Shown here: positions 45,641 to 55,565 of the stretch, piece after piece
How the letters are laid out: each line of letters starts with the position of its first letter
How positions within the stretch are numbered: position 1 is the stretch's first letter
Source of the DNA: Magnolia sinica
Lineage: Eukaryota; Streptophyta; Magnoliopsida; Magnoliales; Magnoliaceae
Length of the DNA stretch: 64,000 bases
Assembly: GCF_029962835.1 (NCBI RefSeq)
Contig: NC_080577.1
Coordinates: 28,006,501-28,070,500 of the forward strand
Direction: 5' to 3'
Program-made: the position numbers and the translations under genes
The notes under the pieces: generated by a model
Databases searched by the model: none
Told to the model about the DNA's origin: nothing
What the model saw: only the letters and a program-made list of their open reading frames with translations

Positions 45641-48200
45641 TTGTCCTACTCTCACAACTCGTTTTACCACAAAGGAAGGTAGTTTTCTCCACTCGGTACT
45701 TCTTCCTCTCAATGTCTTTCTCTTGAAGAAATACTTCACCCCTAGCTACCCCAATGGCTCGAGAAATGGCGTCAATGTCGAAATAGGTAACACGTCTGTG
45801 AAGTACGATGTCAAAGTCCATCGGTTCCATGCAAGGATTTTGAATTGAGATGTAGAAGAGCCAGACTAGCTTTTCATCGGCTTTGCCACTGGGTGTCAAA
45901 ATAGGGTCACATCTGAGTTTTGAGAGCCACTCGAGTGCTTAGTTATTGGCGAATAGGTTATCATTCACTCGACACTTGAAACGGACTGATCAATTCAAAA
46001 ACTTGCCCACACCTATGACGCATTGATGATGTTCATCTTCATGCTCGGCTAAGATCAGGGAACCACCCCAAATCTCTTCTCGGTAGTTGGCAAATCCGGT
46101 GTTAAAAATTTCGTCCAACTCCGCCTGATGATCCTCAGAGGATTTGTAGGCCGCCACCACCCTCGGCTCTCTGAACGAGATCCTAGCCTCTAACTCAGTT
46201 GCCCTTGTACTCGCCTTTGCCACCTCGGCCTCCAGCTTGCCCCCCTGGCCATTAATGCGACACTCCATTGACGTTCCTCCACCAGTTGGAACAGGTTGGC
46301 CTCCCGCCCTTGGATATGAGAAGGGCGTCACGAAGCTCCTCCAAGGTTGTCGTGGCCAACACAAGCTCCCGAGCCTTTGCCTCAAGGTCAGTCCGGGCAT
46401 AGTTAAGCTAACGATCTGTCTCCTTGACTCGAGCCATCAAGTTAAGGGATTATTGCCAGAGGGCTATAATCCCGAGGGCCTCCTACAACACAGAAAAGAC
46501 CAAGGTCAATAGAAAGGAGAAAAAAAAAAAAGAATCAACCTTCTTCGGGCTACCAACATGCCTTAATGGCTGAGTTTGCCATTGCCGAGAATCACTGCTC
46601 TTGACACAGAGACAACAAGGAATTTACTTCCTCCTCAGATACTTGACTGTGCCCCTAGCCCAGGAGCATGACCAGATGCCTCGAGATTGGGGAAGACGAG
46701 CCCCCCTAGTGGCATCCTTGGGGGCTGAGCTTTGGTGCTCAGAAGAACCTCCAGTACCCTGGGCCTCCTTAGCCCGAACTCTCTTAACCCTCGAGGAGGG
46801 CAAGTCCAACTCAACCACTTCGAGTGGACGAGCATCAGGAGGTATAACAGTAACACCCCCTCCGGTCCCGGTTGGATTTGTTGTGGGAGTAGCACTAGCA
46901 AATGCCCTGCTTATCGATGGGTCGGAGGCAGGGGCAACAATTTTGAGGGGGGTGGTGAGAGGAGCCGACGGGGTCACCCTCTTTCCCACACTCTTTAGCC
47001 CCTCCATCTTAGCCCTGGACAGAAGCTTCCTCTTCTGGGACTAAGGACGATTCGACATCGTTGTAAAGGCAACGGAGAAAGGTCAATACAAGAGAAAATG
47101 TATCTACAAGACCAACGACCAAGAGCAAACTTAGGTCAGGAATTTTACCTTCCGGAGCAAAGCTGAATTGTTGTAGGAGCTGCGAAGTGACCAACCTTAT
47201 ATAGTCCCGCTGAGCAGTAGGTCTCTCTCAAGCAATATTGATCTAGCGCAGATGAAAGGTAGAAAGGTTGGGTTGTGATATGAGAAAAGATGTAGAAGGA
47301 AAAGAACTAAACAACATCACTAAAAGAGAAAGCAAACAAAATTCAAGTATAATGGCTTAGTATGTGTTCCAACCTGGGAATTCGAAGGAGGTAGGGATTC
47401 GAGCTTATAAGCCCTCTAGCTCTGCCATAGGATCCTCCCATTCCTCATTTGCAAAGAACCACTTATCCTTCTAACCCTTGTTGGAGGAGGGGTTGTTAGT
47501 GATAATGGCATGACCCTTGCTCGACCACGAAGAAAAGTAATACTAGCCATGAGAGCCAGGGTTGTTCATGGCTTCGTACAAGCAGAGGAGCTCATCCATT
47601 GTGAGCTTGAAATTTTTGACCAATTCCCAAAGAACACAACAACTGAAGATAGCTCATGGCGACTTTACGGTGATGAAGTACCCCTCTCACCACAGGATGG
47701 AGAGGAAAGAGGAGAGCGTAAGAGAAGAACACTGGATATAAGCGACCTCTCCAGTGGGAGGTCGGCTAGGGACTTCTACACCTTGGGGAAGTCGAAGCCC
47801 CATCGAGTTGGGAATCATGTACTCGGACATAAGGGCCTGCAAGTCAACCACCCAAAACCTGGAGACAAAAATATTGCTTGTAAGGGCCATGTCTTTAGAA
47901 GACGAGGAGGCCGACTCAGCTTGCCACGAGGAGGTTGCCTCAATTTGTGGTTCCACCCTTGATGGTTATTCCATCTCGGGTGAAGTAATGGGCTCCTGAG
48001 GCTCAGACTCTACAGACAATGCAGACCTGGAATTGGAGCTACTGCCCACTATCTCCTCCTGAAATGGGCCAGAGATAGTGGACGCCTCGGAGTCCTCCCC
48101 AGAAGACATAAAAAAAGTAAAAGAGGAAAATAAGAGGAATGGAGATGGGATCTGGTGTATCGAAAAAAGCTCCTGCACGGGAACTTCAAACTAACGGATG
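45640..48200 (-). pseudogene. Decayed gypsy-type transposon ORF
   Basis: Minus-strand frames run from an acidic serine-rich start (MSSGEDSEASTISGPFQEEI, 48111) through ALMSEYMIPNSMGLRLP, PPTGEVAYIQCSSLTL and, after frameshifts, a region equivalent to WYYFSS...KGHAIITN and WFF...EWEDP. Then come a proline/serine-rich linker (46624-47007) and a charged helical C-terminus (KLEAEVAKASTRATELEARI). This order resembles the plant 'putative gypsy type transposon' (Transposase_28) proteins. Many stops show it is dead. Family assignment is from memory of the pattern. Confidence 0.5.
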
Positions 48201-48440
48201 CTGGGGAGAGAAGACCGTTGGGCTGAGGTGAAGATCGGACACTGGTCGGTAGAGCTCAAGCTTCGTAAAACAAACAAATAAATAGAAAGGGGGATTGACA
48301 TATTTATAGCACTCCCTTAACAATGCATTTACTCCTGCACAGTGTGACATGTCAGCACGAGATCCGGAGGTGACGCTTTGACTGATGCGCCCCTCCACGT
48401 GGCGCCTGAAATTCATCCAAGTAAAAATGTGACGGCCCAA

Positions 48441-49083
48441 GTGATAGCTGTCGACTAGTGATTTTTCCAGAATTCGTATAACAATCTACCGTTAATGCAC
48501 GTCCCCTCATATCCTGTGATAGTAATCATCCCTTTTTGACTTCCGCGTCAGGCTTTAACTTTTCAGCTCCCGCCTTCGCTAGCAAATGACAAACTCGGGC
48601 TCGATTTAAAATTCGATAAAGATCGAGGACTGCTTGAAATTCAAATTTTAATTCCTGTACTTTCAGACTAATTTAAGATCTTACTTCTTGAGTACATGTA
48701 AGCCGACCGAGGAGGGCTTTGTGATATTTTTTGGGAGAAGATTTCTATCCAAATAAGGAACGTCCAACATATATACAATAGTCCTAGTACTTAAATTAAT
48801 TTTAGATTTTTTTTTTTAATTCAGTTTACCAAACACACTCTTAGTATGAATTAGAATCCAATTACCAATGAATCAATGCTTTTAGAATCTCTCCTAGAGA
48901 ATGTGATTTCAATTCCATTTACCATCGACTCCTCAAACAGGAGAAAATCAGACCACTGGATAGGAAAGTTTTTAAAGCAAACTACATACTAGTGTGGGTT
49001 GTGGGCTCTCCCACATGTTTATGTAAAATTTACCACACGTTTATGTAAAATCCACCCCAACCACCAAGTATGTCACAATCATG
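48441..49083. other. Intergenic, no feature recognised
   Basis: AT-rich, with a T-run near 48800. No gene or element can be supported. Confidence 0.35.
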
Positions 49084-49591
49084 GTTTGACTAGTGACCCC
49101 AACACCAGCAAGCTAGCTGGTGTCAAAGCTCTATGGGCCTCACCTTGATGTATGTGTTTTATCCACGCCATCCATTCACTTTTTTAGCTCATTTTGCATG
49201 AGCAAAAGAATAAGGCATATCCAAATCTTAGGTAGACCACACCATAGGAAACAATGCCGATTGAACACTTACGGCAAATTGTTTGGGGTCAAAAGTTTTG
49301 GAAAGTTGATATTTGTTTTTCCCTTCATCCAAGTCCATGTGACCATATCAATGGGTTGGATAGGAAATAAACATTATAGTGGACCCTAGGAAGTTTTTAA
49401 TGCTGGGCATTCAATCAACATTGTTTTCCTGTGGTGTGGTCCACCTGAGATTCAGATTTACCTTTGGGCTCATGCCTCAAAATGAGCTGGCAAAATGGAT
49501 GGACAGCACGGATAAATCACATACATCATAGTGGGTGCCCAAGGAGTTTTGACACTAGCTATCTGGCAGGTGTTGGGGTCACTAGCCAAAC
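49084..49591. repeat. Foldback element with about 220-bp terminal inverted repeats
   Basis: Left end GTTTGACTAGTGACCCCAAC and right end in reverse complement GTTTGGCTAGTGACCCCAAC. The arms stay complementary for about 220 bp (ATGTATGTGTTTTATCCACG, ACCACACCATAGGAAACAAT). The centre is TTGATATTTGTTTTTCCC then CCATGTGACCATATC. This is the cleanest copy in the window. No target duplication was recognised. Confidence 0.75.
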
Positions 49592-50925
49592 TTTGTTCCT
49601 ATGTCACCCTATTTTAGGCCCATGGCAGAAAAATCAACTCATTTCATGATTTAGGCAGGCCATACAAAAGGAAATATTTGGGAAGGGATGCCCATCCTTG
49701 ATTTTAGATGGCCCACTGTGATGTTTACGTGAAATCCAAGTGTCATCTCAACTTAGGTCTAAGGACAAAAAATTAGGTTGACTAAGCCTCAAGAGAGACG
49801 TCCACTCTTGATCTTTTTTAGGGCCCACCGTAATATCATATGAAATCCACTCCAGCACACCCAACTGTGATTCGGATAGGCCACATGAAACAACATAGTT
49901 TCAAGAGTGAGTGTTGCCCTATACACATTGTTTCCATTCGTATGGACTGCCTGACCTAACATGGCGGGATGCACGTGGTAGTTAGGGTGATTCATGGTTG
50001 GCTTGTGTGAGAATTCCTGGAATCCCATTTGGTTCAAAGCTACGATAGTTTAAAACATCATGCCGTTTCACTTCAGAAATAATGGGCTCACTTTGTTGTC
50101 TACCTCGGGCTAAAAAATTTATAATTTTTACTGAAGTATATATTTCGATGAGCTTATTACAATCATTATATCAAATATCATATATAAACATTAATTTGGT
50201 ATATTAAAGATGATTTGCTTTAATCAAAGGGTCTTATGAATATGGTACCGAATTCCAATGCATTTCATCACCGGCCAGCAGACATAAATTTTTTTTTTTT
50301 ATTCCAATATATTTCAATTATAAGATGTCAAACACAACCGAAGGGCTCCAATTTAGATAAATTCCATAGAGCAATGATTTGGATTCTAATTCATATCAAA
50401 TACAAGCTATTAAACCAGCTCGAAGTTATAATTTTTAACTACATAAATATAAATATAACTAAGGGTTCTATTTATATTTTTTAGTGGAGTACCTACTACA
50501 TTTCAACTTCATTCATTTGTCTTTTTCTTCATTTTCTCTCATTTTCTTTTTAATTAATTCTCTGGTGGGGTATAATTGATGATGCGCAGAAAAGAAAAAT
50601 TAATTAAAAACTACTAAATGAATTATAAGTAATTCAAAGTAAACCGTCCAAATTATGGTCCCAATTTCGATGCACCTGACCAATAGGCTTATTTGGTTAT
50701 CCGAGTATCAGAATGGTGGACATTTATAGGACAGTTAAAAATGAAAATATCCCAATGGCCCTACTTCAAAAAACAAGTGTCCACGAATTAACGTCCAGGA
50801 TTGTTTAACCAATCTGATTTTGCTATTCCACGATTTAATTGGTTCAATTTGAGTTAATCGTATGTTCCATTACAATTGGACTGCTTGAGTATGAAGCATC
50901 ATGCTCTACCAGAGTGTCAAATGAC
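49592..50925. repeat. Foldback arms and a dispersed repeat copy
   Basis: 49690-49960 holds further GGGCCCACCGTAATATCATA-type arms. 50000-50630 is AT-rich and unclassified. 50636-50900 resembles 53386-53700 (ACCGTCCAAAT, ACAAGTGTCCAC, CTGATTTTG in the same order), so both are copies of an unnamed repeat. Confidence 0.45.
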
Positions 50926-51111
50926 CATTGTTTTAAGACTCCGACCAGTTTGATGCGACTCGTCTGAGTCGACTCGGACTTGGTCAGACCCAATTTAGTT
51001 TTAGATGCAATGACTCTTCCCTGAGTCGGGCAAGTCGGGCCGATTCAGCCCGAGTTGCGACCTGACTCAGAACCCACGAGTCACGTCGAGTAATCGAGTC
51101 TTGCAAGCATG
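50926..51111. mobile_element. Small hAT-like element, CATNG group, ACTCG words
   Basis: Left end CATTGTTTTAAGACTCCGAC; right end in reverse complement CATGCTTGCAAGACTCGAT. Flanks CAAATGAC (50918-50925) and CAAATGAG (51112-51119) match at 7 of 8. The whole 186 bp is ACTCG, GAGTCG and CGAGT words. Confidence 0.7.
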
Positions 51112-51475
51112 CAAATGAGAAGTGATCGTGTCGAGTAACCGGTCAGCATTCAATAGGCGGAATCCTTCAAACAATGGCTAGAACGTCCAATCACTAATTT
51201 TGGGACTTTCCCCCTTCACAACGAGTCCCGATTTAGAGAGTTAAACGTTAGCATGCGGGGTACGCGGATTGCCTGCAACAGGAAGCTAGATGAGGCCCAC
51301 CGTGATGTTTGTGAGAAATCCACCCCATCCGTCCGTTTTTTTCATATCATCATTGAACATAGGCCTAAAAATGAAGCAGATCCAAAACTCAAGTGAGCCG
51401 CATGACAAGAAAAGTGGATAGGAAAATGCCCACTGTTGAAACCTCGCTGGACTCCCACCGTGATGTTTATATCAG

Positions 51476-52142
51476 TAGAGCTGTATGCGAGTCGAGTTAG
51501 CTCGGTCAGCTTGCTTGACTCAACTCAGAAAGCTTGCTTGACTCAACTCAGAAAAGTTTGACTCGTCTCGGCTCAAAACTAAATTTGGACCGAGTTGAGT
51601 TGGTTTTTAGATCTCGAAAGAATTTCGAACCAAGTTCGAGCTTGCCCAAGATCCTTGGGTTAAACCCCAACTCGAATCGATAGAGATGAATCAGCTTGGT
51701 GACTCACTTATTTTGATCTTGATGCTGCTTGCCGAGTGTTTGATGAAGTGACTCAACGAAGTGTTATTTCTTAGACTGCCCTCATATCAGAGTATTTATG
51801 AAATGAGCATTCGAGGAAAGATACAAGAAATTTTAAAAAAAAAATCTTTATATTGTAGGACTACCCTCATATCTTGATTTTGATGTTGCTCACTGAGTAT
51901 TTGATAAAGTGCTTGCAAAGTGTTGTCATTATTTTGCATTCTGTAGGAGATTGAAGATGCATTTCTGTGTGAAAAAATGTCGCACTAGCTCAATCTCAAC
52001 TTGAACCGGCCTGAATCGCTGTCCGAACTGAGCCGAGCTAGGCAATTAGGCTTAAGGACCAAGCTGAGTCAAGTTTGTTCTAAGGTTGGTTGCTGGCCGA
52101 GTTGAGCAGAGCCATGCCAAGCTCGACTCATGTACGTCTCTA
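51476..52142 (+). mobile_element. Non-autonomous hAT element, TCGAG words, with PPR cargo
   Basis: Left end TAGAGCTGTATGCGAGTCGA; right end in reverse complement TAGAGACGTACATGAGTCGA. Flanks TTTATATC (51466-51473) and TTTATATG (52143-52150) suggest an 8-bp duplication with one mismatch. Two extra bases lie at the left border. Subterminal DNA repeats GAGTCGAG, CTCGGCT and ACTCAACTC. Its left half aligns to the reverse complement of the right half of 26474-29090. Confidence 0.7.
51715..51795 (+). pseudogene. Captured pentatricopeptide-repeat (PPR) fragment
   Basis: The plus strand reads DLDAACRVFDEVTQRSVIS, a stop where W is expected, then TALIS. This is the canonical core of a plant PLS-type PPR motif (VFDEMxxRxVISWTALISG, family knowledge). 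A second, more decayed unit (TTLIS, DFDVAH, VFDKV) lies near 51850-51910. It is a dead fragment carried by the hAT element, related to the one at 26660. Confidence 0.65.
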
Positions 52143-52409
52143 TTTATATGCCATCCATAATGTTCATAAGGTCATTTCTATTGGGACGAACTGAATTCAC
52201 ACAAAATTTAGCATCATTTTTGAGCTCATATCCTAACTTCCTATGACAAGCTGCGGTTGTGGATTGCCTGCTACAACTTGGAAAAATGGATGGACGGGGT
52301 AAATTTCTCATAAACATCACGGTGGGCCCCACCTAACTTCCTATGACAAGTTGTAGCAGGCAATCCACATCGGCAAGCAGGTGTCCAACATGGCTACGGA
52401 TAAGGTTCG

Positions 52410-52990
52410 GCCCTTACCATGGGGTCCAACTTGATGCATGTATTCTATGTCCACACTATCCATCCCTTTTGCGAGATCATTTTAGGGAGACCACCGTGGA
52501 CCCAACTTACTCATAGTTCAGTGGTAAAGTCACAAGAGCTTCGACACAAGGTCATGAGGTGCGTGGGTTAAAAAGAAATAAAATAAAATAAAAAATAAAA
52601 ATTTTGAAGCAGATCCAAATCTGAGGTGGACCATATTATAGGAAACAGTGGTGATTGAACACTCCACCATTAAAAACTTCCTAGGGCCCACTGTAATGTT
52701 TCTATAATATTTATTTGCCATCCAACATGTTGACAAGTCACACAAACCTGTATAAAGGGGAAAAACAAAGATTAGCTTGATCCAAAACTCGTGGTCCATC
52801 GAGAAGTTTTTAGTGGTCAATCACCACTGTTTCCTATAGTATGGTCCACCTCAGATTTGGATCTGCTTTATTGTGTTTCATGCCCTAAAATGATATGGAC
52901 GGCGTGAATGCAGAATACACACATCAAGGCAGGCCCCACAGTGGCCGCATCGTCTTGGGTGAGGCGGGTGCCGCACCTAACCCGCTCCTG
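52410..52990. repeat. Foldback element with SINE fragment in one arm
   Basis: Left arm starts CCATGGGGTCCAACTTGATG. It is interrupted at about 52490-52605 by SINE-like and A-rich DNA, then resumes with GCAGATCCAAATCTGAGGTG. The centre in inverted orientation is GATTAGCTTGATCCAAAAC, and the right arm ends near 52945 (CATCAAGGCAGGCCCCACAG). Confidence 0.6.
52511..52603 (+). mobile_element. Decayed tRNA-type SINE fragment
   Basis: TAGTTCAGTGGTAAAGT (box A-like), then GAGCTTCGACACAAGGTCAT and GTGCGTGGGTT where box B should be. An A-rich tail with AAATA units follows. It resembles the SINE pair at 4391 in layout and inserted into a foldback arm. Confidence 0.5.
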
Positions 52991-53700
52991 TCTAACATGG
53001 CCTATGCTCATCTTATCGTATTGATGATTGAGGTATTATACAGTGATCGGGTCAGCGACAAATAGGGCTCATGGTTCAACAATCCAAGCAATTGATCTTA
53101 TGGACCCCACTGTGCATGGACTATTATCCCAAATTCCCCAGATTGAAAGAATCCAAACCCTTCAATAGGTGCTGACAAATAGACAGTCAAGGACAAAATA
53201 CAGCAATGGTTGGGATTGAGCCCTGTATCAAGGCACAGCCCTGAACCATATCTGCCATAGACGTGCCTGTACACTCATGCCAAGCCTTAGAAGAAAGAGA
53301 AACTTTGATGCTCTGGCAGGATGTGATGGATGATACACAAGTAGGTACAAATTAGTTAGAAACTACAAACCTTGGGAACACAACTAATTCAAATGAAACT
53401 GTCCAAATGATGGGTCCCAGTCTTGATCTATCACGACCCAAAATTTATGCTTATTTGATTTTCTTCCCATCGTATTGTTGTACAATAATTGCAAGGTTTA
53501 AAATGATTAAATAAATAAATAAATCCAACGTTCCTATTTCAACAAACAAGTGTCCACAAATCAGAGGATAAGAGGATAGGGTTGTTCAGATTATCTGATT
53601 TTGGGACTGAACTAGCAACAGTGAGTTCTACAACTTTAGTTTAATTTGGGTCAATTTATGAGATGTGTATAATTTTGAGCATCTGTGTGTCAAGGGTAAT
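52991..53700. repeat. Intergenic DNA with dispersed repeat copy (53386-53700)
   Basis: 52991-53385 has no recognised feature. 53386-53700 parallels 50636-50900 (AAACTGTCCAAATGATGGG, AACAAGTGTCCACAAATCA, CTGATTTTG). It is an unnamed interspersed repeat. Confidence 0.4.
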
Positions 53701-54049
53701 ATGCAGCCAGAGTATCAAATAAATCCCCTAAAGAAAATCTTGTCAGGCCTCGCCTACATTCAGGCTCACCCCCAACACACAGGCCCAAGTTCAGGTCAAA
53801 GACCAAGGCCCATGGTAGGTTGGGGCTGGAAGACCATAGGCCAGCCTCGCCCATTGGCATGTCTAGTATAAAAAAGGACCCATATGGCTCCACATTGCAT
53901 TTACAGGCATCGGTCTCTACGGACAGACTCTGTTCAACAAACCATTGGCTGTACCAACTCATGGCCCGAGGAACTAGTCATCATGCATTGATCATGCTAA
54001 GGCCCTGGTGCGGTCTGGTTAAAAAATAAAAATAAAATTACAAGATTAA
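53701..54049. other. Intergenic, no feature recognised
   Basis: C-rich patches around 53760-53830. Open frames here have no recognisable domain. Confidence 0.35.
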
Positions 54050-54055
54050 AGAGGT

Positions 54056-54197
54056 GGATGGAGGTAGTAAGAAAAGACTTGATGAACTATGGTCTAACCA
54101 AAGTTCTCGCCCTTCATAGGGTATAGCAGAATGGGATTCATGCAGCCGACCCTAATTAATTGATATAAGGCTTAGATGATGATGATGATGATTAGAA
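54056..54197 (+). mobile_element. RTE-type LINE 3' tail
   Basis: Plus-strand frames give MEVVRKDLMNYGLTK, LALHRV, NGIHAADPN and a terminal (GAT)n run at about 54176-54192. This is the C-terminus and simple-repeat tail of an RTE-type LINE. Confidence 0.65.
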
Positions 54198-55565
54198 GAT
54201 TAAAGAGATTTAGTTAACCATTGAAATGTTAACCTTAACAGAAGCTTTTCTAAGCCCACACACATGTACAAGTCAGCTAATGCGCACACAATCACATGTG
54301 CAAGTGTAGCAGACAGGTGCAATAACCAAGCCATCCATCAGACGGGTACCACAATGTAGACCCTCTATCCCAGGAATCAGGTCAGTCCAGTAGTCAGGAG
54401 GGTCACAATCAACTGAACAAATGTACAGTTGTGAAAAAAAAAAAAAAGCCAACTTAAGTTTTCTAACCAGCTCACTTATTTCTAATATCATGGCACACCT
54501 ACAGAGTGGACCACCTTTATCTTTTGGTTGTAGCGTCTACTCAGTAAGGTCCACATGATGGATGGCTTGGATATTTCACCTGTGTGCCACACAGGCATGT
54601 GGTAGCATGTGCATTAGCCGGCTTGTTACCATCTGTGTTGAGTGTGTTTACCTTCACTGGTCTTGATCAATATATGTGCTTGTTGATCAAAGCTGTCAAC
54701 TACAACACCCGCCTGTTCTTCTTTTTCATTTTCCCTTCCTTTTCTTCTTCCTGTTCTTTTTTTTTTTTCAATTTTTTTTTATTTAGTGGAAGGACCAGGG
54801 ATTGAACCCTGGATTACTTAAACACACTACCCATTCTCTGCAGGCTCATCTAAAGAGTGGGAGACTATAACACCCACCTTTTAGATAGGCCATGCTCAAA
54901 ACCAAGGTCAGAAGGACCAGTAGTCGGTGGCCTCTAGTATTCATTAATAGGTAGATTGTAATTTTATCCTACTTTTTCAACAACTTTAGGCTGAAATTGT
55001 ATTTCCAATTGATGGATATTGTAGGCTACTTTTTGCACGGTTCAGAACACCCAATCCATGTGGACTTTGTCAAATGGCCTATCCAATAGGTGGGACATTC
55101 TAACGGACACCCAGATCGATACGTGCATTCTCTAACAAGTGGCAGTGAAGACGGGTGAAGGTTAACACCCTTCACCAATGCAGTGAATGTGGGCAAAACC
55201 CTTCTTTAACAAACTTACCAAAACAAAAGGCTTTTCCAGGCTATCATGGGCATTTGTGATTTTGAAAATGTTCAAAGGGGGATTGTAGTTTGTGTTTACA
55301 TAAAATAAAGTTGGCATGAAATCTTGTAGCCAATTGAGCATTGCAAACTGTAAGGTACAAACCATACATAATAATATGAACATTAAAAATGAATATGAAG
55401 AATGCAGTTTTTACACCAATATGGTTAAGAGCCAAAACAATTACAACTATAAACACACATCAATCAAATCATCTCGGCATTTCCGGCTTATCAAACACAA
55501 ATAAACAATCGATGAAAGAAACCATGCATTTTTTCATCCTGACCTTAAATTTTGGGGGGCCCTCG
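54198..55565. other. Intergenic / CIP7-like downstream region
   Basis: No gene recognised. AACCAGGGATTGAACCCTGG-like sequence near 54792 resembles a T-arm but is not a tRNA gene. T-rich at 54720-54780. The CIP7-like 3' UTR must lie immediately left of 55566, but no clear poly(A) signal was assigned. Confidence 0.35.

Larger units (their letters stand above)
51250..52385. repeat. Foldback element interrupted by a hAT element
   Basis: Left arm GGATTGCCTGCAACAGGAAG then GAGGCCCACCGTGATGTTTG. The right arm in reverse complement is GGATTGCCTGCTACAACTTG then GGGGCCCACCGTGATGTTTA. Between them the shared foldback centre (TTTATAT, GCCATCC) is split by the hAT element at 51476-52142. Confidence 0.65.

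Noticed and set aside
46601-47044. Plus-strand 147-codon frame and its minus-strand partner at 46624-47007 as genes
   Set aside because: Both lie in the low-complexity linker of the decayed gypsy-type ORF. The minus frame belongs to that relic and the plus frame is its shadow.
47510-47962. Plus-strand 150-codon frame as a gene
   Set aside because: Antisense of the decayed gypsy-type ORF, whose minus-strand reading gives the family-like pattern.
54785-54815. T-arm-like palindrome suggesting a tRNA gene
   Set aside because: No acceptor stem, D-arm or anticodon arm can be placed around it; at best a repeat fragment.
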